NCBI GenBank assembly: GCA_965201115.1
Contig: OZ241745.1
Coordinates: forward strand, 2,294,001-2,358,000
Direction of reading: 5' to 3'
Source of the DNA: JANQOH01 sp965201115
GTDB taxonomy: Bacteria > Pseudomonadota > Alphaproteobacteria > UBA7887
Length of the DNA stretch: 64,000 bases
The position numbers and the translations under genes were made by a program. Below are positions 58,613 to 64,000 of this stretch, piece by piece. Positions within the stretch are counted from its first letter, which is position 1. Every line of letters starts with the position of its first letter. The notes under the pieces were generated by a model that worked only from the letters and a program-made list of their open reading frames with translations, did not search any database and was not told where the DNA came from.

Positions 58613-60049
58613 TCAGGGCGCCTCGGTGCCGCCGACCGTGAGCCCGTCGACGAGCAGGGTCGGCTGCCCCACGCCCACGGGCACGCCCTGGCCGTTCTTG
58701 CCGCAGGTTCCGATGCCGGGGTCGAGGCGCATGTCGGCGCCGATCGCGCGCACGTTTTTCAGCACTTCGTGGCCTGTCCCGATCAGCGTCGCGCCCTTGA
58801 CCGGCGCGCCCACGCGCCCGTCCTCGATGCGGTAGGCCTCGGAGGCGGAAAACACGAACTTGCCGGATGTGATGTCCACCTGCCCGCCGCCGAAATTCAC
58901 CGCGTACAGGCCGTTGGGGACGCTCCGGATAATGTCCTCGGGGTCCTCCGCGCCCGCCTGCATGATTGTGTTGCGCATGCGCGGCATGGGTTGGTGCGCG
59001 AAACTCTGGCGGCGCCCGTTGCCGGTGGAGGCGGCGCCGGTCAGCCGCGCGTTGAGACGGTCGTGCATGTAGCCCACCAGTATCCCGTCGTCGATCAGCG
59101 TCGTGGACTGCGTGGGCGTGCCTTCGTCATCGACGGTGAGCGAGCCGCGGCGGTCGGGCAGCGTGCCGTCGTCGATCACCGTCACCCCGGGGGCGGCGAC
59201 GCGTTCGCCCATCAGGTCCGAGAACACGCTGGTCTTCTTGCGGTTGAAATCGCCCTCCAGCCCGTGGCCGATCGCCTCGTGGAGCAGGATGCCGGGCCAG
59301 CCGGGGCCGAGAACGACCTGCATTTCGCCCGCCGGGGCGGCCTTCGCCTCGAGCAGCGTCAGCGCCTGGCGCAGCGCCTCGTCCACGTGGCCGCGCCAGC
59401 GCGCCGGCGCCAGCAGCGGCGCATAGCCGTGGCGCCCGCCCGAACCGTAGCTGCCGGTTTCGCGCACGCCGCCTTCCTCGACGACCACCGAGACATTGAG
59501 ACGCAGCAGCGGGCGGATGTCGTCGGCGCGCGCGCCGTCGGCGCGGCGGATCGAGACCGCCTGCCAGCTGCCGGTCAGCGACGCCATGACCTGCCGCACG
59601 CGCGTATCGGCGGCGCGCGCATGGGCGTCGATCTCCTGCAGCAGATGCACCTTGCTGGCGAACGGGACCGCGTCGAGCGGGTTGCCGGGCGCGTAGAGCT
59701 GGCGGTTGGTCTTGCCCGGCGCGGCGCCGGGCGCGCCCGCGCGGCCCGAGCGCACCGCGCGCACGGTCTCGGCCGCGCGCCGGATCGCCGCCTCGCTCAG
59801 CTCGGAGGCGTGCGCATAGCCCGTCGCCTCGCCCGACACCGCGCGCAGGCCGAACCCCTGCGCGGTGTCGAAACTCGCCGCCTTCAGCTTGCCGTCCTCG
59901 AACGAAAACGATTCCGATTGCCGGTATTCGAGGAAGAGCTCGCCGTCGTCGGCGCCGCGCAGCGCCTCGCCGACCAGCGAATCGACGCGCCCGGGGTCCA
60001 TCCCGGTGCGCGCAAAAAACAGTTCGTCCAACGCCGCCGTGTCCGTCAT
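58613..60049 (-). CDS. tldD: Metalloprotease TldD
   Basis: TldD partners with TldE/PmbA to degrade unfolded or modified peptides such as microcin precursors and CcdA. The 478-residue protein has the zinc motif HEAIGHGLEGD (257-267), preceded by PGWPGILL, and the C-terminal GLYAVNFGGGQVDITSGKF and GIGTCGKNGQGVPVGVGQP blocks. The ATG at 60049 follows GGGAGGACAGGC. The frame continues upstream into the inverted-repeat element, but this start is canonical. pmbA is not in the window. Confidence 0.95.
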   Translation of the reverse strand: MTDTAALDELFFARTGMDPGRVDSLVGEALRGADDGELFLEYRQSESFSFEDGKLKAASFDTAQGFGLRAVSGEATGYAHASELSEAAIRRAAETVRAVRSGRAGAPGAAPGKTNRQLYAPGNPLDAVPFASKVHLLQEIDAHARAADTRVRQVMASLTGSWQAVSIRRADGARADDIRPLLRLNVSVVVEEGGVRETGSYGSGGRHGYAPLLAPARWRGHVDEALRQALTLLEAKAAPAGEMQVVLGPGWPGILLHEAIGHGLEGDFNRKKTSVFSDLMGERVAAPGVTVIDDGTLPDRRGSLTVDDEGTPTQSTTLIDDGILVGYMHDRLNARLTGAASTGNGRRQSFAHQPMPRMRNTIMQAGAEDPEDIIRSVPNGLYAVNFGGGQVDITSGKFVFSASEAYRIEDGRVGAPVKGATLIGTGHEVLKNVRAIGADMRLDPGIGTCGKNGQGVPVGVGQPTLLVDGLTVGGTEAP

Positions 60050-60121
60050 CGCCTGTCCTCCCGTGCCCGAAGCGCCCCAACGTAATACGGCGCGCGCAAC
60101 GTTCCAACCCGCGCGTCCGCC

Positions 60122-60293
60122 GCTGAGAGTCTGTACCGGAATTCGGCAGCTATCGGTTCGGCAGGGACCGGTGGGCGTCTTGTCCGCTTGCGCTTCCCTG
60201 CCGACATCGCGCCTTGCGGGAACGTGCGGGCAGGATGCCCGCGGTCCCGGGCCCCGCCTTCGGCGGGGCAAGCATTTCGGTACAGACACTCAC
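60122..60293. mobile_element. MITE-like 172-bp element with terminal inverted repeats (copy 2)
   Basis: The left end CTGAGAGTCTGTACCGGAAT pairs with the right end (reverse complement GTGAGTGTCTGTACCGAAAT). The interior carries the same ATTCGGC.GCTATCGGT start and TCTTGTCCGCTTGCGCTTCC segment as copy 1, followed by the complete hairpin unit of the dispersed repeat family. This intact copy shows that the common hairpin repeat is part of the inverted-repeat element. Confidence 0.65.
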
Positions 60294-60356
60294 GGCGCGC
60301 CGGCGCCCGGGCGGGCGGCGGGTGGCGCCGGCGGGCCGCGCGCGGTAGGCTTCGCG

Positions 60357-60378
60357 CCCCCCCCCCCCCCCCCCCCCC
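60357..60378. repeat. 22-base poly-C tract upstream of the Sel1 lipoprotein
   Basis: The tract lies 49-70 bases before the ATG at 60427, where a promoter or 5' untranslated region would be. No conserved upstream ORF like those of the autotransporters is visible, so any switching would be transcriptional. Confidence 0.85.
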
Positions 60379-60426
60379 GCGCCGATTTGCGTCCGCGCGA
60401 TTCGCAAGGAAGCCACGGAGTCCGTC

Positions 60427-61521
60427 ATGCGTTGGATCGAAGCCGGCCCCGCGCTCGCCGTCCTGCTCGCCCTGGCCGCCTGCGAAACGGACGAGCCCTC
60501 CGGCGGCGCCGAGGCCGGCGACGGCGCCGCATCGGAAGCCTACGAAGCCGCCGTCGCCGCCTGGGAGGGCGGGGATTCCGCGGCCGCCGCCGCCGGTTTC
60601 CGCGCGCTCGCCGACGCCGGCGACCCGGCGGCGCAAACCGCGCTGGCCACACTCTACGCCAACGGCGAGGGCGTGGCGCGCGACGACGCCGAAGCCGCCG
60701 CGTGGTTTCGCCGCGCCGCCGAACAAGACGGGGTCGTCGCCCAATACTATCTCGGCGTCATGTACGACAGCGGGCGCGGAGTGGACGAAGACGCGGCAAC
60801 GGCGGCCGCATGGTTTCGCCGCGCGGCCGAGGCCGGACACGCCAAGGCGCAGTTCGACCTCGGCGCCATGTACGACGCCGGACGCGGCGTCGCGCAAGAC
60901 GACGCGCAAGCCGCCGCCTGGTACCGCCGCGCGGCGGAGGCCGGACTTCCGGCCGCGCAATTCAACGCGGCAGTCTTGTACGACACCGGCCGCGGCGTGG
61001 AGCAGGACGCGGCGGAGGCCGCCGCGTGGTACCGCCGCGCGGCCGAAGCCGGACACCCCGCCGCCCAGCTGGCCGTCGGCATGATGCACGACCTCGGCCG
61101 CGGCGCCGCGCAAGACGATGCGCAAGCCGCCATCTGGTATCTCCGCGCGGCGGAACAGGACCACCCCGCCGCGCAGTTCAACATCGGCGCCATGTACGAC
61201 GCCGGACGCGGCGTGGAGCAGGACGACGCGGAAGCGGCGGCGTGGTACCGCCGCGCGGCCGAAGCCGGACACCCCGCCGCCCGGTTCAATCTCGCCCTCA
61301 TGCGCGAGCAGGGCCGCGGGGTCGAGCGGGATTATGTGCGCGCCCACATGTGGTTCGCGCTCGCCGCCGCCGGGTTCGCGCCGCCGGAGGCCGGGGAAGA
61401 GGATTTGCGCGCCGTCGCGGAGCGCAACCGCGATCGCGTCGCGGAGCGACTCTCGGCCGGGGAGCTCGAACGCGCCCGCGCCCTCGCGCGCGACTGGCGC
61501 CCCGCCGGCGATGCCCGGTAA
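60427..61521 (+). CDS. Sel1-repeat lipoprotein
   Basis: The 364-residue protein has a lipoprotein signal with LALAAC lipobox (Cys19) and seven 36-residue Sel1/TPR-like units of the form AAWYRRAAEAGHPAAQFNLG, followed by a helical C-terminus. Sel1 proteins act as scaffolds in envelope and host-interaction processes. The units are close to identical at DNA level, allowing repeat-number change. ATG 60427 has CAAGGAAGCC a little upstream. The poly-C tract at 60357 suggests variable expression. Confidence 0.88.
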   Translation: MRWIEAGPALAVLLALAACETDEPSGGAEAGDGAASEAYEAAVAAWEGGDSAAAAAGFRALADAGDPAAQTALATLYANGEGVARDDAEAAAWFRRAAEQDGVVAQYYLGVMYDSGRGVDEDAATAAAWFRRAAEAGHAKAQFDLGAMYDAGRGVAQDDAQAAAWYRRAAEAGLPAAQFNAAVLYDTGRGVEQDAAEAAAWYRRAAEAGHPAAQLAVGMMHDLGRGAAQDDAQAAIWYLRAAEQDHPAAQFNIGAMYDAGRGVEQDDAEAAAWYRRAAEAGHPAARFNLALMREQGRGVERDYVRAHMWFALAAAGFAPPEAGEEDLRAVAERNRDRVAERLSAGELERARALARDWRPAGDAR

Positions 61522-61790
61522 CGCCGGCGGAAGCCTCGCCATCGGCTCCCGACCGCGCGAACGGAACGCCGCTTGCTTGCGGGCGCGGCCGTCCCGCGCG
61601 GCTCACGGGCGCGCGGGGGCGTGCGGATGCCGGCGCTCCCGGATTGCGGGCGCGCGGGCATGCGCAGGGTATTGTCTCCCCCGCGCGGGGCGGCTATGGT
61701 GCGGCGGACGCGGCGCGGGGGACGCGCCGGAGCGGTCGGGCGCGCTCTGCGCGCCGGCGACGGTCTTCAGCGAGGAGCGGGGCTAAACAC

Positions 61791-62612
61791 ATGAGAATTT
61801 TCGCTATTGCCGCCGGGCTCGCGGCGGCGGCGGCGTCCGGCGCGGCCTGGGCCGAGGGCGCGGAAACGGGCGGCGCGCCGCAGCCGTGGCAGATGAACTT
61901 TCCGGAGCCGGCCACGCCGGTCATGGCGGAAATCGTCGGCCTGCACGATATCCTGCTCGTCGTCATCGTGGCGATCGCGGTGTTCGTCACCGCGCTGATG
62001 GGCTACGCCATGTACCGCTTCCGCGCGTCGGCCAACCCGACGCCGAGCCGGCGGACGCACAACGCCGCGCTGGAAATTACGTGGACCGTGATTCCGACGC
62101 TCATCCTCATCGCCATCGCCGTCCCGAGCTTCCGGCTGCTCTATTACGCGGAGACGCACCCGGAGCCCGACCTGGTCGTCAAGGCGACCGGGGCGAGCTG
62201 GTACTGGATGTACGAATATGTGGACGACGGCATCGAGCTCTATTCGATGATGGTCGATGAAGACGACCTCGAGGAGGGCCAGCCGCGCCTGCTGGCCACC
62301 GACGCGCCGCTCGTGGTTCCGGCCGACAAGGTGGTCAAGATTCAGGTCACATCGTCCGACGTCATCCATGCCTGGGCGATGCCGGCGTTCGGCGTCAAGG
62401 TCGACGCCGTGCCGGGCCGCCTGAACGAAATCTGGTTTATCGCCGAGAAGACCGGAACCTTCTACGGCCAGTGCTCGGAGCTCTGCGGAACCAACCACGC
62501 CTTCATGCCCATCGAGCTGAAGGTGGTGACGCAAGAGGAATTCGACGAATGGCGGGCGCTTAACGTCGCCGCGGCGGCCGCCCGCTCCGCGCCGGCGGCG
62601 CAGAACGGATAG
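61791..62612 (+). CDS. ctaC: Cytochrome c oxidase subunit II
   Basis: This 273-residue membrane-anchored subunit carries the CuA site that accepts electrons from cytochrome c. A signal peptide (…SGAAWAEG) is followed by two transmembrane helices (~50-75 and 95-118), SWYWMYEY, and the CuA ligands His193, Cys228, Glu230, Cys232, His236 and Met239 (GQCSELCGTNHAFMP). The ATG at 61791 follows GAGGAGCGG. ctaD begins 13 bases downstream. The 269 bases upstream contain no gene. Confidence 0.96.
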   Translation: MRIFAIAAGLAAAAASGAAWAEGAETGGAPQPWQMNFPEPATPVMAEIVGLHDILLVVIVAIAVFVTALMGYAMYRFRASANPTPSRRTHNAALEITWTVIPTLILIAIAVPSFRLLYYAETHPEPDLVVKATGASWYWMYEYVDDGIELYSMMVDEDDLEEGQPRLLATDAPLVVPADKVVKIQVTSSDVIHAWAMPAFGVKVDAVPGRLNEIWFIAEKTGTFYGQCSELCGTNHAFMPIELKVVTQEEFDEWRALNVAAAAARSAPAAQNG

Positions 62613-62625
62613 GGAGTAGTCCATC

Positions 62626-64000
62626 ATGGCATACGCGGACGCGGCCGACGCCCACGCCCACGGCGAGCCCAGGGGGCTCGCGCGCTGGCTGTTCTCCACC
62701 AATCACAAGGACATCGGCACGCTCTACCTGATCTTCGCGGCCATCGCGGGGCTGGTGGGGCTGCTCTTCTCGGTGATGATGCGGCTCGAGCTCGCCGCGC
62801 CGGGAATGCAGTATTTCGCCGACGACCCGCACCGGTTCAACGTGCTCGTCACCGGCCACGGGCTGATCATGGTGTTTTTCCTGATCATGCCCGCACTGAT
62901 CGGCGGCTTCGGCAACTGGTTCGTGCCGATCATGATCGGGGCGCCCGACATGGCGTTTCCGCGCATGAACAATATCAGCTTTTGGCTGATCGTTCCGGCG
63001 TTCATCCTGCTCGTCGGCTCGGTATTCGTGGACGGAGGCTACGGCTCGGGCGCGGGAACGGGGTGGACGGTCTATCCGCCGCTGTCGAGCGCCGACTACC
63101 ACAGCGGCCCCGCGGTCGATATGGCCATCTTCTCGCTGCACCTGGCGGGCGCGTCGTCGATCCTCGGCGCCATCAATTTCATCACGACCATCTTCAACAT
63201 GCGCGCGCCGGGCATGACGCTGCACAAGATGCCGCTGTTCGTGTGGTCGATTCTGGTCACGGTGTTCCTGCTGCTGCTGGCCCTGCCGGTGCTGGCCGGC
63301 GCCATCACCATGCTGCTCACCGACCGCAATTTCGGCACCGCCTTCTTCATCGCCGAGGGCGGCGGCGACCCGATCCTGTTCCAGCACCTGTTCTGGTTTT
63401 TCGGCCACCCGGAGGTCTATATCCTCATCCTGCCGGGTTTCGGCATCGTGAGCCAAATCGTCGCGACCTTCTCGCGCAAGCCCGTGTTCGGCTATCTCGG
63501 CATGGCCTACGCGATGGTCGCCATCGGCTTCGTCGGCTTCATCGTGTGGGCGCACCACATGTACACGGTCGGCATGGATGTCGATACGCGCGCCTACTTC
63601 ATGGCCGCCACGATGGTTATCGCCGTGCCCACGGGCATCAAGATCTTCAGCTGGATCGCCACCATGTGGGACGGGTCGATCACCTTCGAGACGCCCATGC
63701 TGTTCGCGCTCGGCATGATCTTCCTGTTCGTGATCGGCGGCGTGACCGGCGTCGTGCTCGCCAACGCCGGCATCGATATCGCCCTGCACGACACGTATTA
63801 CGTGGTGGGGCATTTCCACTACACCATGTCGATGGGCGCGCTGTTCTCGATCTTCGCCGGTTTCTACTACTGGATCGGCAAGATGTCGGGCCGCAACTAC
63901 GACGAGACGCTGGGCAAGATCCAGTTCTGGACGCTGTTCGCCGGCGTCAACCTCACCTTCTTCCCCATGCACTTCTCCGGGCTGGCGGGCATGCCGCGGC
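62626..64000 (+). CDS. ctaD: Cytochrome c oxidase subunit I, 3'-truncated by window edge
   Basis: The frame from ATG 62626 (GGGAGTAG upstream) reads MAYADAADAHAHGEPRGLAR, then STNHKDIGTLYLIF and continues open to base 64000, giving the first 458 residues. Haem and CuB ligands are present in GHGLIMVFF, GHPEVYILILPGFG (the His-Tyr pair), AHHMYTVGMD and VGHFHYTMSMG. These are aa3-type proton-pumping features, with the K-channel tyrosine kept. It forms an operon with ctaC; ctaB/ctaG/ctaE would be expected beyond the window. Confidence 0.97.
   Translation, partial: MAYADAADAHAHGEPRGLARWLFSTNHKDIGTLYLIFAAIAGLVGLLFSVMMRLELAAPGMQYFADDPHRFNVLVTGHGLIMVFFLIMPALIGGFGNWFVPIMIGAPDMAFPRMNNISFWLIVPAFILLVGSVFVDGGYGSGAGTGWTVYPPLSSADYHSGPAVDMAIFSLHLAGASSILGAINFITTIFNMRAPGMTLHKMPLFVWSILVTVFLLLLALPVLAGAITMLLTDRNFGTAFFIAEGGGDPILFQHLFWFFGHPEVYILILPGFGIVSQIVATFSRKPVFGYLGMAYAMVAIGFVGFIVWAHHMYTVGMDVDTRAYFMAATMVIAVPTGIKIFSWIATMWDGSITFETPMLFALGMIFLFVIGGVTGVVLANAGIDIALHDTYYVVGHFHYTMSMGALFSIFAGFYYWIGKMSGRNYDETLGKIQFWTLFAGVNLTFFPMHFSGLAGMPR

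Noticed and set aside
58613..60289. Longer TldD start at 60289
   Set aside because: The added ~80 residues translate the dispersed repeat and inverted-repeat element; ATG 60049 has a good ribosome site and gives the family length.

Overview
The window looks like a chromosomal segment of a very GC-rich alphaproteobacterium. This rests on a GcrA-type cell-cycle regulator, an efp plus inositol-monophosphatase-like pair, a ctaC-ctaD cytochrome oxidase cluster, and strong G/C bias at third codon positions. No rRNA or tRNA gene was seen, so the genus cannot be named.

Layout. Bases 1-6202 hold the end of a DHA2-type exporter, ilvN-ilvC, a rhodanese, a dienelactone-hydrolase-like enzyme and an AAA/PD-(D/E)XK protein. 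Bases 6205-8420 form a repeat-rich block around a phage-type DUF3486 gene. It contains a 171-bp element with terminal inverted repeats and two isolated units resembling type I-E CRISPR repeats. Bases 8604-21185 are a complete type I-C CRISPR-Cas locus: cas5-cas8c(-cas11c)-cas7-cas4-cas1-cas2, a leader, about 55 spacers, then cas3 on the opposite strand running into the array end. Bases 21524-28265 hold an oligopeptide-type ABC transporter, fmt and truA. Bases 28297-33599 hold a decayed IS1634-type transposase, a secreted caspase-like fusion protein, a decayed CoA-transferase and an AT-richer ATPase/TOPRIM pair that resembles a defence module. Bases 33623-41010 are mostly metabolic or housekeeping (glyoxalase II-like, HAD dehalogenase, molybdenum hydroxylase, PLP enzyme, gcrA, IMPase-like, efp). 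Bases 41138-55378 hold two giant paralogous autotransporters with an Rpn-type nuclease between them. The remainder holds an OmpA-like lipoprotein, an S24 regulator, tldD, a second copy of the inverted-repeat element, a Sel1 lipoprotein, and ctaC-ctaD running off the end.

Most notable signal. Just upstream of the cas operon (8604-8735) there is a degenerate mini-CRISPR: a first pseudo-repeat keeping the crRNA 5' handle, a 28-base spacer, and a second pseudo-repeat with a perfect 12-bp-arm hairpin. The first 17 bases of the spacer match, 15 of 17, a site overlapping the -35 region of the promoter that would transcribe it. The next gene is a HicA-type toxin, and a HicB-like antitoxin lies tail-to-tail with it before cas5. 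The arrangement fits crRNA-like, Cascade-dependent repression (CreA/CreR-like logic) guarding a HicA toxin.

Other strong signals. One I-C spacer reads as a type I-E CRISPR repeat. Both autotransporters sit behind long poly-C tracts (23 and 17 bases on the coding strand) located inside conserved short upstream ORFs, suggesting phase variation. A 22-base poly-C tract also precedes the Sel1 lipoprotein, and poly-C expansion is visible in the distal CRISPR repeats. Dispersed GC-rich hairpin repeats fill most long intergenic stretches and have extended the DUF3486 reading frame.
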